Assembly: GCA_016208485.1 (NCBI GenBank)
Contig: JACQXY010000003.1
Span: forward strand, 38,842-102,841
DNA: 64,000 bases
Direction: 5' to 3'
From: Acidobacteriota bacterium
GTDB lineage: Bacteria; Actinomycetota; AC-67
The notes below the pieces were generated by a model that was not told the origin of the DNA, ran no database searches, and saw only the letters and a list, made by a program, of their open reading frames with translations. The position numbers were made by a program, and so were the translations under genes. Below are positions 37,450 through 46,825 of the stretch, one piece after another. The stretch's first letter is position 1, and every line of letters starts with the position of its first letter.

Positions 37450-38984
37450 CCGGCCACCTCCTCCAGTGACTCGAGCGTGACGCGCGCGACCCGCCGCCCG
37501 CGCGCCCGCAAAGCCCGCAGGTCCCCGAGCGCCTGCGCGTCGATCAGCTCGCCGAAGGTGTATGGGGCGCCGGGGACGGCCAAGTCGGCTCCGCGCGCGG
37601 CGTCCACGACTTGGAGGAACGCGCCGGACGGCGGCCCGCCCTTGTGGAGCTGACCGGTCGAGTGCAGGTAGCGCGGCCCGAACCCGAGCGTCGTCGCGAC
37701 GCGGCGGCGGTCGCGGATGGCGAGGCGCGCGCCCTCCAGGCGCGCGGAGGACTCCGGCGACGGGGCGACGAACGCCTGGATCGCGAGGTAGTCCCCGGGC
37801 CCGAGCGAATCGAGGAGCGGCGCGGCGTCGCCCGGCGATGGGGGATCGCCGGCGCCGCGGTCCAGAATCTCGGCCGTCGCCCGCTTGGCCTCGGCGACGT
37901 TCGGCTGGTCGAAGGGGTTGACGGCGAGCGCGTGCCCGGCGACCACCGTGGCGATCTCCCACCGGAGGAACTCCGCGCCGAGCACGCGGGCCGAACTCCC
38001 GCTCGCGAGCAGGCCGAGGAGGGCGACCGGATGGCCCGCGCGCTCCAGCTCGTCCAGCTCCACACTCGTCGGGAGGCCTCCGACGAAGATCCGGTCGTCC
38101 CCGTAGACGTCCGGAGGCCCGAGCGACTCGCCCACGACCGGAAGGATCCCGCGACCCTCCTTCCCGGTGGACTCGGCGACGAGCTGCTCGACCCAGGCGC
38201 CGAAGCTCCCGAGCGCGGGGTTCTCGAGCAGCGTGAGCTTGTCGCGCCCGGCGAGCGCCGCCTCGGCCACGAGCGCCCCGAGCCACGCGCCGGGGTTCTC
38301 CGCGACGGGGACGTCGGGGCCGCAAGCGCGCGCGGCCTCGCGCCCGCCCTCCAGCATCTGCGCAACGTCGATCCCTATGAGCGCGGCCGGCACCAGCCCG
38401 AAGAGCGAGAGCGCCGAGAAGCGTCCGCCGATGTCCGGGGGGTTCAGGAAGATCCGGCGGAACCCGCGCTCGCGCGCGAGCGCCTCGAGCGGCGACCCGG
38501 GATCGGTGATCGCGACGAACCGCCGCCCCTCCGGAACCTTGGACCAGAAGAGCGCGAGGTGGGAAAGGGTCTCGATCGTCTCGCCGGACTTGCTCGCGAC
38601 GAGGAAGAGAGTGCGGTCGGGATCGACCGCCGAGAGAGCCGCGCCGACCGCGGCCGGGTGCGTCGTGTCGAGGACGGAGAGCTTGAGAGTTCCCGGCGCC
38701 GGTCCGATCGCCGTCCGGAGCACCTCCGGGGCGAGGCTCGAGCCGCCCATGCCGAGAAGCAGCGCGCGGGTGAAGCCGTCCGCGCGCGCGCGCTCGGCGA
38801 ACGCGCGGAGGCCGGCCGCGTGCTCCGCCATGGCCTCCGGGGCGTCGAGCCACCCGAGCCGGTTCGAGATCTCCCGCGGCTCGGGTTTCCAGACCGTGTG
38901 GTCGCGCCGCCAGATGCGCCCGGCGACGTCCTCCGCCGCCATCCGATCGAGGCGCGCGTGCATCCGCTCGACCAGCTCGTTCAT
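37446..38984 (-). CDS. pgi: Glucose-6-phosphate isomerase, tal-pgi type without the transaldolase half
   Basis: A 512-residue SIS-domain protein that interconverts glucose 6-phosphate and fructose 6-phosphate. LLGMGGSSLAPEVLR (about residue 80), VASKSGETIET and ESTGKEGRGILPVVGE are characteristic of the isomerase half of bifunctional transaldolase/glucose-6-phosphate isomerases; the transaldolase half (about 370 residues) is absent. The ATG at 38984 overlaps the zwf stop (ATGA), with GGGGGAAG upstream. Confidence 0.85.
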   Translation of the reverse strand: MNELVERMHARLDRMAAEDVAGRIWRRDHTVWKPEPREISNRLGWLDAPEAMAEHAAGLRAFAERARADGFTRALLLGMGGSSLAPEVLRTAIGPAPGTLKLSVLDTTHPAAVGAALSAVDPDRTLFLVASKSGETIETLSHLALFWSKVPEGRRFVAITDPGSPLEALARERGFRRIFLNPPDIGGRFSALSLFGLVPAALIGIDVAQMLEGGREAARACGPDVPVAENPGAWLGALVAEAALAGRDKLTLLENPALGSFGAWVEQLVAESTGKEGRGILPVVGESLGPPDVYGDDRIFVGGLPTSVELDELERAGHPVALLGLLASGSSARVLGAEFLRWEIATVVAGHALAVNPFDQPNVAEAKRATAEILDRGAGDPPSPGDAAPLLDSLGPGDYLAIQAFVAPSPESSARLEGARLAIRDRRRVATTLGFGPRYLHSTGQLHKGGPPSGAFLQVVDAARGADLAVPGAPYTFGELIDAQALGDLRALRARGRRVARVTLESLEEVAG

Positions 38985-40447
38985 AAGCTTCCCCCTTCGG
39001 CCCGCAGGTGCCAGCGCCTGGGCGCGATCAGCGTATCGGCAGCGGCCGGCCCGAAGCTCCCCGCGGGGTAGGTTTCCATCGCCGCCGGGCAATCGAGGAG
39101 CGGCGCCGCCAGCTCCCAGGCGCGCTCGACCTCGTCCCGGCGGATGAAGAGCGTGTGGTCGCCCTCCATCGCGTCGAGCAGCAGGCGCTCGTAGTCCCCG
39201 AGCGCCTCCGCCTCGAGCGAGCGGGACGAGAAGTCCATGTCCACGACCCGGGGGACGAACCCCGGTCCCGGCTCCTTGGTCTGGAAGGCGAACGAGATCC
39301 CCTCCTCGGGCTGGATCCGGATCAGCAGGTGGTTCGGCACGGGCGGAGCGACCCCTTGGCCCTCGAACAGGTAGGCCGGAACCTCGCGGAAGACCACGGC
39401 GATCTCCGTCGCGCGCCGCGCGAGCCTCTTGCCCGTCCGGAGGAAGAACGGCACCCCGGCCCAGCGCCAGTTGTCGATGCGCGCCCGCGCCGCGACGAAA
39501 GTCTCCACGTCCGAGGCCGGCGCGACGCCCGGCTCCGCGCGATAGGCCGGCGCCGGCACCTCGCCGGCCGACCCGGCCGTGTACTGACCGCGAACCACCT
39601 CGGCCGGGTCGAACGGCCGAATCGTGCGCAGAAGCTTCACCTTCTCATCGCGGATCGCCTCGGGCTCGAGCGAGCGGGGAGGCTCCATCGCGAGGAACGC
39701 GAGCACCTGCAACAGGTGGTTCTGGAGCATGTCTCGGATCGCGCCTGCCTCTTCGTAGAAGACCCCGCGGCCCTCGACGCCGAGCGATTCGGCGACCGTC
39801 ACTTGGACGTGGTCGATCGAGTCGCGGTGCCACAGGCGCTCGAACGTGGAATTGGCGAAGCGAAACACCAGGATCGCCTGCACTGATTCCTTGCCGAGGT
39901 AGTGGTCGATCCGGAAGACCTGCGACTCCTCGAACACCTCGTGGAGGACCGTCTCGAGATCCCTCGCGCTCCCCAGGTCGCGCCCGAACGGCTTCTCGAC
40001 GACGATCCGCGCGCCCCGCTGGGCTCCCGCCTCCCCGATTCGCCGAGCGATGATCGGAAACGCCGAAGGGGGCGTCGCGCAGTAGAAGAGGCGCCGGCCG
40101 CCGGTTGAGCGCTCGTTCTCCACCCCTCCGAGGTGCTCGACGAGCCTCGCGAAGCCCCCCGGTTCGTCGTATGGTCCGCTCACGTAGCTGAGCGAGCCCT
40201 CGAACTCCCTCCAGGCGCCCTCGTCGAAGGATGCGGCCGCGGCCTCCCGGACCGCCCGATGAGCCTCCGCGCGGAAAGCGTCGGTTCCCCACCCGGTGCG
40301 CGCGTAGCCGACGATCGCGTAGCGCTCCGGGAGGTGGCCCCCGCGCGCGAGGCGCCAGAGCGCCGGCAGGACCTTCCGCCTGGCGAGGTCGCCCGACGCG
40401 CCGAAGATCACGATCGTCTGCGGCGGCGGCGCGGGCGCAGGAGTCAT
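38981..40447 (-). CDS. zwf: Glucose-6-phosphate 1-dehydrogenase
   Basis: A 488-residue enzyme that oxidises glucose 6-phosphate to 6-phosphogluconolactone. The NADP-binding motif IFGASGDLARRKVLPAL lies at the N-terminus and the active-site RIDHYLGKESVQ (about residue 175) is intact; FFLRTGKRL is another family block. It is the first gene of a four-gene operon with pgi, gnd and a cyclase-family gene, each overlapping the next by four bases. A weak -10 (TAGACT) lies about 20 bases before the ATG. Confidence 0.95.
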   Translation of the reverse strand: MTPAPAPPPQTIVIFGASGDLARRKVLPALWRLARGGHLPERYAIVGYARTGWGTDAFRAEAHRAVREAAAASFDEGAWREFEGSLSYVSGPYDEPGGFARLVEHLGGVENERSTGGRRLFYCATPPSAFPIIARRIGEAGAQRGARIVVEKPFGRDLGSARDLETVLHEVFEESQVFRIDHYLGKESVQAILVFRFANSTFERLWHRDSIDHVQVTVAESLGVEGRGVFYEEAGAIRDMLQNHLLQVLAFLAMEPPRSLEPEAIRDEKVKLLRTIRPFDPAEVVRGQYTAGSAGEVPAPAYRAEPGVAPASDVETFVAARARIDNWRWAGVPFFLRTGKRLARRATEIAVVFREVPAYLFEGQGVAPPVPNHLLIRIQPEEGISFAFQTKEPGPGFVPRVVDMDFSSRSLEAEALGDYERLLLDAMEGDHTLFIRRDEVERAWELAAPLLDCPAAMETYPAGSFGPAAADTLIAPRRWHLRAEGGSL

Positions 40448-40664
40448 CGCATTCCCCGGCGTGAGTCTAGTCCCGACCCGGCCTCCGCGATCCGAACAGC
40501 TCGCTCACAAGCTGAGCATGGGGGCATCGCGTACTACTGGAGGGCGATAGCAGCCTCGGGGACTTGCGTAGGCGATTCTCGGGCTGGTCTCGCCCTGTCT
40601 GGGCCTTGTTCTCGGCCGCCGCGGACGCTCTCGGGGGGGCACCCTGTACCTGCTCGCACACGGC

Positions 40665-41660
40665 CTAACCATCCCCCAGTCCGACGGGCCCCGACTGGTC
40701 GCCACGTGTGACAGGCGGTCTCTTTCGCTGCTGGAGGCGCCATGCGGCCATCGGGTGTCTCGGCAAGTTGGGATTGGCATCCAGACCCTCGAACAACGGC
40801 GTCGGATCGAAGAGATCGCGATCGCAATACTCGTCGAGGTAACGGCTCTCCTTCTCGCCCAGAGCAAGGATCTCGCGAAGTGCCGGCTCGCACGCATTCC
40901 GCAGTTCACCGAGCGTCGGCCGCAGATCCTTCCGCAAAGTGGGCCAGAGGACGTTCCTGATCTCGCGTTCACTGATTTCTCCGACGTGCGGCCGTGCGAG
41001 TCGCTCGCGGAAATCATCAGGGCGGAATGTGCCGAGCAGGACCGAAGCGGCGCGCAGTCGATCCCGGTCGCCCATCGCGCCGTGCTCCGCGAGGGTAGCC
41101 ACGTCGAACAAGTCACGGGGTGCGGCGCGGCCGAGCAGCGCCGCGAGCTTGCCGGCGACGACCTCTTCGCGCGAGGTCACGGTCACGACCGAGGGGTCGC
41201 CGGGAAGAACCGACCGGAAGATCACTCGCTCGGGCTGCCATATTGGAACGCGGAGGAGCCAGTTGATCTCGACCTTGATGATGTCGGGGTTGCCGGCGAT
41301 GTTCTCGTAGGTCAGCTCCCACCCCGTGAGGCCATAGGGGGCACGCTTCTCTATGGCGTATCTCTGGGCGCCGGCGACGCGCGCGATGAACTCTTCAACC
41401 CGGGCGCGCGCCTCGAGCATCGCTTCGCGTTCGATGGCGCCAATGTGGTTCAGATCGATGTCGACCGACAGGCGGGGCGCTTCGGGAAGGAGCACGAAGT
41501 TGATCGCCGTGCCGCCTTTGAGTGCGAGATGAGGCCCAAACTCAGGATGCTGAGAAATCTCGCGCAGGATGTCCTCGAGTCGGGCGACCTTCTCTAGCGT
41601 GGTCGGCCGGAATCCGGCGTCTCCTGCGATCCGCCGGACAAGAACCGGATCGACGCGCAT
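40665..41660 (-). CDS. abiEii: AbiEii-type nucleotidyltransferase toxin
   Basis: A 331-residue protein of the AbiEii/DUF1814 nucleotidyltransferase family. The core motif LKGGTAINFVLL with RLSVDIDLN (the catalytic Asp pair) is present, followed by a Lys-bearing segment REEVVAGKLAALLGR and RDLFDVATLAEHG. AbiEii toxins of type IV systems modify cellular RNA or other targets with NTP. It overlaps the abiEi stop by one base (TGATG). The C-terminal 60 residues are less conserved. Confidence 0.88.
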   Translation of the reverse strand: MRVDPVLVRRIAGDAGFRPTTLEKVARLEDILREISQHPEFGPHLALKGGTAINFVLLPEAPRLSVDIDLNHIGAIEREAMLEARARVEEFIARVAGAQRYAIEKRAPYGLTGWELTYENIAGNPDIIKVEINWLLRVPIWQPERVIFRSVLPGDPSVVTVTSREEVVAGKLAALLGRAAPRDLFDVATLAEHGAMGDRDRLRAASVLLGTFRPDDFRERLARPHVGEISEREIRNVLWPTLRKDLRPTLGELRNACEPALREILALGEKESRYLDEYCDRDLFDPTPLFEGLDANPNLPRHPMAAWRLQQRKRPPVTRGDQSGPVGLGDG

Positions 41661-42424
41661 CACGCCTCCCCGAGGCGTTCCTCCAGGGTTCGCGGCAAGA
41701 GCACGCCCCACTTGCGATCGAGTCGCTTGTGCGCCGCTCGTTCAAACACAACCGCACCGCGAGGCCGAAGCGCTTGCAGCTCCTCATGAACGTCGTCGGG
41801 GAATCCCCACCGCTGCGCGAAACGTGAAAAGAGCCAACCGGTCTTCGCCGCAAGACTCTTGCGTTCGTAACGGCGAACGTAATCGAGTGCTCGCGCATGG
41901 TCCACCGACGGGAAAGATGCGACAGAGCGGAGGAACTCTTCAAGACCGCCGACGTAACCTGGTCGATCGCACCCATCGACGAGCGTGCGCTCGCGATCAG
42001 TGACGCGTATCTCGACCCCTTCGCGCGTTACCGTCTGGCTCCCGAAGCTCACGGGAGCGACGACGAACCGAACGCGCGCATCGCCGACACCGAAGCCGCG
42101 GCGCCACTCTTCCACGGCCATCGCGACCTCGTGGAAACTCGAATACGCGACACCGTGCAGGTCGAGCGCGGCGTGGTAGGCAGCTAGACCCGAAGGCGTC
42201 GCCTTCGCCGCGACAAGAAAGAGGTCGGGCAAGTAGGAGGCGGGGTCGGCACCGGATGGGACGACGTAGTACAGGCCCTTCTTGACCGCCCCGATCTGTC
42301 CCCGGCTCTTGGCGTAAAGCACCGCCTGCCAGGCGGCGTGGCCTGCCAGCCCGTATCGGATCTTCACCTCGTCCAAGGTGAATACCCGTTGCCGCAAGAA
42401 GTCTACTGCCACGCGAGTCGTCAC
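41660..42424 (-). CDS. abiEi: AbiEi-type antitoxin / transcriptional regulator
   Basis: A 254-residue protein with an N-terminal helix-turn-helix region (FTLDEVKIRYGL, about 13-60) and a C-terminal domain of the AbiEi family (YHAALDLHG, RERTLVDGCDRPGYVGG). AbiEi represses its own operon and counteracts AbiEii. I chose the GTG at 42424, preceded by GGAGG seven bases upstream. Confidence 0.82.
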   Translation of the reverse strand: MTTRVAVDFLRQRVFTLDEVKIRYGLAGHAAWQAVLYAKSRGQIGAVKKGLYYVVPSGADPASYLPDLFLVAAKATPSGLAAYHAALDLHGVAYSSFHEVAMAVEEWRRGFGVGDARVRFVVAPVSFGSQTVTREGVEIRVTDRERTLVDGCDRPGYVGGLEEFLRSVASFPSVDHARALDYVRRYERKSLAAKTGWLFSRFAQRWGFPDDVHEELQALRPRGAVVFERAAHKRLDRKWGVLLPRTLEERLGEA

Positions 42425-42457
42425 TAGGATGCCTCCAACTGCTCCACCTCTAGAAGG

Positions 42458-42463
42458 ATTATA
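42458..42463 (-). promoter_or_regulatory. Consensus -10 element of the abiE operon
   Basis: A perfect TATAAT on the minus strand, 33 bases before the abiEi GTG. It lies within an imperfect dyad (CTCTA and TAGAG arms, nine bases apart) that could be part of the AbiEi operator. No good -35 is seen at the expected distance. Confidence 0.55.
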
Positions 42464-42526
42464 GAGTATTCGTAGCGGCATGCTAGCACTTCGCTGTCGT
42501 CCGGCGACGGGGGACCCTCACCCACG

Positions 42527-42832
42527 ATGGTTCGGTCCCCAGGCCCGCCCCCCGTCGGGGAGATCGCCGATCGCATCAAGATGGTCCGGGCAATGAACGA
42601 GGGCCCAGCGAGGGATGCCGCCGCGAGGGACCTGGAGGAGCTGCGGCAGCCCCACGAGCGGGTGTTCGTTGGGCGCAGCTCGGAGGGAATAGCCGCCGTC
42701 GCCTTGGCCGACGGCAAGGGACGCCAGCGAATCCGCATGTACGTGGGATCCGACGGCGCGGGGCGGCTCGAGTTCCTCGACGAAGCGGGCGAGGTCGTCT
42801 ACCGCTTCCCCCCGGAGCCGGCCTCCGCCTGA
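42527..42832 (+). CDS. Small protein of unknown function
   Basis: A 101-residue frame with an N-terminal helical part (EIADRIKMVRAMNEG) and a C-terminal half with beta-repeat-like text (VALADGKGRQRIRMYVGSDG, LEFLDEAGEVVYRF). That second half resembles short periodic repeats in many hypothetical proteins of the ADxxGRxRIRM type. It lies between the divergent abiE promoter and the end of ccsA. The start is uncertain and no strong ribosome-binding site is seen. Confidence 0.5.
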   Translation: MVRSPGPPPVGEIADRIKMVRAMNEGPARDAAARDLEELRQPHERVFVGRSSEGIAAVALADGKGRQRIRMYVGSDGAGRLEFLDEAGEVVYRFPPEPASA

Positions 42833-42836
42833 CCGC

Positions 42837-43799
42837 CTACCGCGCGTAGGAGTGCAGCCCGACGATCCAGAGGTTGACCGCGTAGTAGGTGACGAGAAGC
42901 GACGCGAAGCCGATCGCGGCGACGACGGCCGCGCGCCGGCCGCGCCACCCCGCCGTCGCGCGCGCGTGCAGGTATCCGGCGTAGATCACCCAGGTGATGA
43001 AGGCCCAGGTCTCCTTGGGATCCCAGCCCCAGTAGCGCCCCCAGGCCTCGTGCGCCCAGATCGCCCCTGCGATGACGGCGAAGGTCCAGACCGGGAACGC
43101 GAACGCAACCGTGCGGTGGGCGAGCGAGTCGAGCGCCGCCGCGCTCGGAAAGCGGTCCGGGCGGCCGCCCGCCGGGCCGGCCGCCCCGCGCGCCTCCTCG
43201 TCGTCGAGGTGGTCGCGCGGGAAACCCTCCTCGACGCCGGCCGTCGCGCCGGACCAGGCCGCGCCGACCGTGCTCCCAGTGAGCGCGGCGGGCGCGCGCC
43301 CCCCGGCCCGGTCCTTGAACAGGTACAGCGCGGTGAAGATGAAGGAGAGAGCGAACAGGCTCGATCCGACGATCGCCGCGACGACGTGGATCTTCAGCCA
43401 GTACGAGCCCAGCGCCGGAACGAGCGGCCCCGCCGGCGCGTAGAGCAGGCGCGCGGCGGCGAGCGCGAGCACCGCGGCGCCCATCGCAAAGCCGCCGATC
43501 TCGCGCAACCCGAGCCGGCGGTCGACGGAGAAGAGGTAGCCGGCCACGACCAGGAACCCCACCATGGAGGAGTACTCGTACATGTTTCCCCACGGCGCGC
43601 GCGCCGCGGCGAGTCCGCGCGCGGCGATCGACAGCGCGTGCGCGCCGGCCCCGAGCGCGGCGACGGCGGTCCCGGCCGAGCCGGCGAGGCGCGCGCGGTA
43701 GGCGAGCCCCGCGAACAGCAGGACCATCGCGACCGAGTAGGCGACGAGGGCGATCCAGAACAGGTTGTCGGACAGGCGCGCGAGCGCGGGGTCGATCAT
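42837..43799 (-). CDS. ccsA: Cytochrome c assembly protein CcsA (CcsB-type)
   Basis: A 320-residue polytopic protein of system II cytochrome c maturation. The tryptophan-rich heme-handling motif WGRYWGWDPKETWAFITW is present near residue 250, and conserved external histidines appear in YWLKIHVV, IWAHEAWG and IVGLHSYAR. A hydrophilic loop of about 60 residues (around residues 178-235) carries an Asp/Glu-rich stretch (DHLDDEEARG). The ATG overlaps the resB stop by four bases. It works with ResB to attach heme to apocytochromes outside the membrane. Confidence 0.92.
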   Translation of the reverse strand: MIDPALARLSDNLFWIALVAYSVAMVLLFAGLAYRARLAGSAGTAVAALGAGAHALSIAARGLAAARAPWGNMYEYSSMVGFLVVAGYLFSVDRRLGLREIGGFAMGAAVLALAAARLLYAPAGPLVPALGSYWLKIHVVAAIVGSSLFALSFIFTALYLFKDRAGGRAPAALTGSTVGAAWSGATAGVEEGFPRDHLDDEEARGAAGPAGGRPDRFPSAAALDSLAHRTVAFAFPVWTFAVIAGAIWAHEAWGRYWGWDPKETWAFITWVIYAGYLHARATAGWRGRRAAVVAAIGFASLLVTYYAVNLWIVGLHSYAR

Positions 43800-45385
43800 C
43801 GGCCGCGCACCCCCGCCGGGCGCACGGTGGGATCGGGCGCGCCCGGAGGATCCCCGGGGCGCGCAAGGACGGCTCCGCCGAGCCGCTCCCTCAGATCCCG
43901 CACGAGTCCCTCGAACTCCTCCTCGAACGCGGCCTTGCGCTGGAACGCCAGCCCGGCGACATCGAGACGGATGGAGTCCCCCCCGGGCTCCGCGCGCACC
44001 CACACGCGCCTCCGGGAAGTGTAGAGGGCCGCGAGCAGCCCCGCGAGGGCCAGCACCGCGGCGGCCAGCGCGACCGGGGTGCCGGGGTCGCTCGCCACCT
44101 GAAAGACCGAATACTGCTTGAGACCCGGGAAGGACACCTCGATCCCGTCGCCGAGAACGGCGGTGTCCCCGAGCGGCACCGTGCCGGCGCCCCCCGGCAC
44201 GAGCCCGACCGGATCGAGCTGATAGACGGACTGCGGGCGGTCGAGCCGCAGATCCCCGCGGTGCTCCTGGTACAGCAGGACCGGACGGCGGGCCTGCGGC
44301 GAGCGGTTGAACGGGACCCGGCCGCGCGCGATTCCGAGATCGTTGTAGAGCCACATCTCCAGGCCGAGTTGGGCCGGCGCCGCCGAGGGCGCCTTCACGA
44401 CCCCGCGGAAGGCGCCGGTCGCCCGGTCATCGAGGAACACGACCTCGCCGTCGGCGAGCACTCGCCCTCGCTGGGTCACCCTCACGCGCGGCGCCCAGCC
44501 CCAGGCGATCTGGTACACGCGCACCCCACGGTAGGCGAGCGGGTGGTTCACCCGGATCGCCGCGCGCCGCACGACCCGGTCGCCTTCCAGCACGCGCACG
44601 CGCGACACGAAGTCGGCCGGCACCCCGTCGGAGTGCCAGCGCACGTCGAACGCTTCGAGGGCGACGCGAAACCCCCGGTGCCTCTCGCCGAAGAACCGTC
44701 CCTCGCGGATCGAGTCGTAGGCAACGTGGGTGTCGGTGAATCCGCCGCCTTCGACCACCGCCACTTGCGCGGTGAACCCGAACCCCCGTCCGATCGTCGC
44801 GCCGAGCAGAAGCGCGAGGAGCGCGGAGTGGAAGAGCAGGCTCCCGCCCTCCCGAAGATAGCCCTTCTCCGCCGCGACCTGGGCGCCCGCGCGCGCGACA
44901 CGGAACCGGCGCCGGCGGAGCGCCCGCGCGGCGGCCTCGAGCACCGGGTCGCCCGCGGAAACGGCGACCAAGGGGACGGCGATCGCGCGCCTCAGCGGGA
45001 GCCCGTCGAAGGAGGCTCTCGCGCGCGGCCTCGACCGAACGGCGCGCGCGAACGCGCGCAGGCGCGGGACGACGCACCCGGTCAGGCTCACCACGAGCAG
45101 CAGGTAGATCGCCATGAACCACCAGGCCCCGAACACGTCGAAGAGGCCGAACCGCTCGGCGAGCGGCGCCAGCGCGCGGTGGCGGGCGATCCACCCGTCG
45201 ACGGCGGCGGGATCCACCGGGCGCTGGGGCATCAGGCTCCCGACCGCCGACCCGGCGGCGAGGGCGAGGAGCAGGAAGATCGCGGTGCGCATCCTGAGCA
45301 GCCACCGCCCGAAGGCCCGCGCGGCGCTCAAGGGTGACTGGACCGGACGGGAGACGTGCGCGGCGTCGGGGAGCGGGGACCGCAC
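43796..45385 (-). CDS. resB: Cytochrome c biogenesis protein ResB
   Basis: A 529-residue ResB (PF05140) protein. It has N-terminal membrane helices (AIFLLLALAAGSAVGSLMPQ, FGAWWFMAIYLLLVVSLTG), a helix before the external domain (GSLLFHSALLALLLGA) and a C-terminal helix (AAAVLALAGLLAALYT). RGVRVYQIAWGW is typical. I chose the GTG at 45385 because GAGGAG lies just upstream and eight bases separate it from the ccdA stop; an upstream ATG would overlap ccdA. Confidence 0.92.
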   Translation of the reverse strand: MRSPLPDAAHVSRPVQSPLSAARAFGRWLLRMRTAIFLLLALAAGSAVGSLMPQRPVDPAAVDGWIARHRALAPLAERFGLFDVFGAWWFMAIYLLLVVSLTGCVVPRLRAFARAVRSRPRARASFDGLPLRRAIAVPLVAVSAGDPVLEAAARALRRRRFRVARAGAQVAAEKGYLREGGSLLFHSALLALLLGATIGRGFGFTAQVAVVEGGGFTDTHVAYDSIREGRFFGERHRGFRVALEAFDVRWHSDGVPADFVSRVRVLEGDRVVRRAAIRVNHPLAYRGVRVYQIAWGWAPRVRVTQRGRVLADGEVVFLDDRATGAFRGVVKAPSAAPAQLGLEMWLYNDLGIARGRVPFNRSPQARRPVLLYQEHRGDLRLDRPQSVYQLDPVGLVPGGAGTVPLGDTAVLGDGIEVSFPGLKQYSVFQVASDPGTPVALAAAVLALAGLLAALYTSRRRVWVRAEPGGDSIRLDVAGLAFQRKAAFEEEFEGLVRDLRERLGGAVLARPGDPPGAPDPTVRPAGVRGR

Positions 45386-45393
45386 CTGGCTCC

Positions 45394-46245
45394 TCAGATG
45401 CTGAATCGCACGAAATACCGCTGGATCGGAGTCATCAGGCGGGCCCATTGGTCGGTCACCAGGAGCACCCCGATCGTGACGAGAAGAGTTCCACCGGCGG
45501 CCGAGAAGACCGGAAGGAGCCGTCGAAGCCTCTTGAAGGCGCGCGTGGCGCGCCGGAACGCGAGGCCCCCGAGCACGAACCAGATACCGAACCCGAGCGA
45601 GAAGACGAACAGCAGCGTCGCGCCGCGTCCCACCGACCCCTCGGACGCCGACAGCGTGAGGATCGTGCCGAGCGTCGGCCCGATGCAAGGCGTCCACCCG
45701 ACCGCGAACGCGGCGCCGAGCGGGAGCGCTCCCGCAAGCCCCCGTCCTGGACGAACACCGAGCGTCCGCTCGTGGGAGAAGATCCGCGCGACCCGCAGCC
45801 CCACCGATCCGAGGACCTGAAGGGGCCCGCGCGTCGCCGCCAAGCGGGAGAACCCGCGGATGAAAAGGCCCGAGAGAAACGCGATCCCCATCAGGATCAC
45901 GACCCCGCCGGCGGCTTTGTCGACCACGCGCTTGTGCTCGAACAGAAACCCCCCAACCGCGCTCGCGGACGCCCCGAGCGCCGTGAAGACGATCGCGAAC
46001 CCGAGGACGAACAGCAGCGTCGCGGCGAGCAGCCGGCCGCGACGCGCCCCTCCCTCCAGCTCGGCGCCGCTCAGCCCCGACATGTAGGAGATGTACCCCG
46101 GGACGAGCGGCAGCACGCAAGGGCTGAAGAACGACACCGCGCCGAGCACGAACGACACCGGCACGCCCACCGGCCCGAGAACCGCGCCCCGCACCCCGCC
46201 CGACTGGGCGAGGACCGACGCGAGGTCGCCGAGGCTCCCGATCAT
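45394..46245 (-). CDS. ccdA: Cytochrome c biogenesis thiol transporter CcdA
   Basis: A 283-residue membrane protein that carries reducing equivalents across the membrane to ResA-type thioredoxins. The two CcdA signature Cys-Pro motifs are present: SFFSPCVLPLVPGYISY in helix 1 and GWTPCIGPTLGTIL in helix 4. Six or more helices. The ATG shares a base with the stop of the upstream thioredoxin-like gene. Confidence 0.94.
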   Translation of the reverse strand: MIGSLGDLASVLAQSGGVRGAVLGPVGVPVSFVLGAVSFFSPCVLPLVPGYISYMSGLSGAELEGGARRGRLLAATLLFVLGFAIVFTALGASASAVGGFLFEHKRVVDKAAGGVVILMGIAFLSGLFIRGFSRLAATRGPLQVLGSVGLRVARIFSHERTLGVRPGRGLAGALPLGAAFAVGWTPCIGPTLGTILTLSASEGSVGRGATLLFVFSLGFGIWFVLGGLAFRRATRAFKRLRRLLPVFSAAGGTLLVTIGVLLVTDQWARLMTPIQRYFVRFSI

Positions 46246-46811
46246 CACCCCAGCTCCCGGTCGAGGATGCGGGCGAGATCCTCCTCGGTCCGCAGCGCCC
46301 CGACGATCTTGGCCGCGATCCGCCCGCGGCGATCGACGACGTACGTGGTCGGCATGAACGCCACCCGAAAGGCATAGGCGATCGAGGAGTCCGGGTTGTA
46401 GACGGACGGGTAGGGAACGCCGAACTCCTCGACAAACGCTAGGGCGTTTCCCTTCGCGTCGCGCACGTCTACCCCCAGGAAACGAACGCCTTTCGGCGCG
46501 TAGCCCTTCCAGAGGGCGCGCAGCCTGGGCTCCTCCTCTCGGCACGGACCGCACCATGAGCCCCAGAAGTTGACCACGGCGACCCGCCCGGAGAGGAACG
46601 TGCGAGTGATCTCGCCTGCGTACGACTCCGCGAGCCGAGGACCCGAGAACCCGGGAACCGCGCGGCGATTGCCGGGGTCGTAGCGGAGGACGTTGTAACC
46701 GCCGGCGACCCCGAGGCCGCCGTCCGCGCGCCCGCACGAGGAAGCGAGCGCCGCCCCGGCGACCAAGAGCGCGAGGCCGATCGAGAGCCGGCCGGATGAA
46801 CGGAGGCGCAT
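46245..46811 (-). CDS. ResA/TlpA-like thiol-disulfide lipoprotein
   Basis: A 188-residue membrane-anchored thioredoxin-like protein. The N-terminus ends in a plausible lipobox (ALASSC, Cys about residue 26). The active-site motif is FWGSWCGPCREEEP, with the cis-Pro loop in FMPTTYVVDRRG. Next to ccdA, resB and ccsA, its likely job is to keep the CxxCH motif of apocytochromes reduced. I chose the ATG at 46811; upstream sequence is Arg/Gly low-complexity. Confidence 0.9.
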   Translation of the reverse strand: MRLRSSGRLSIGLALLVAGAALASSCGRADGGLGVAGGYNVLRYDPGNRRAVPGFSGPRLAESYAGEITRTFLSGRVAVVNFWGSWCGPCREEEPRLRALWKGYAPKGVRFLGVDVRDAKGNALAFVEEFGVPYPSVYNPDSSIAYAFRVAFMPTTYVVDRRGRIAAKIVGALRTEEDLARILDRELG

Positions 46812-46825
46812 CGGAGGTCCGCCGG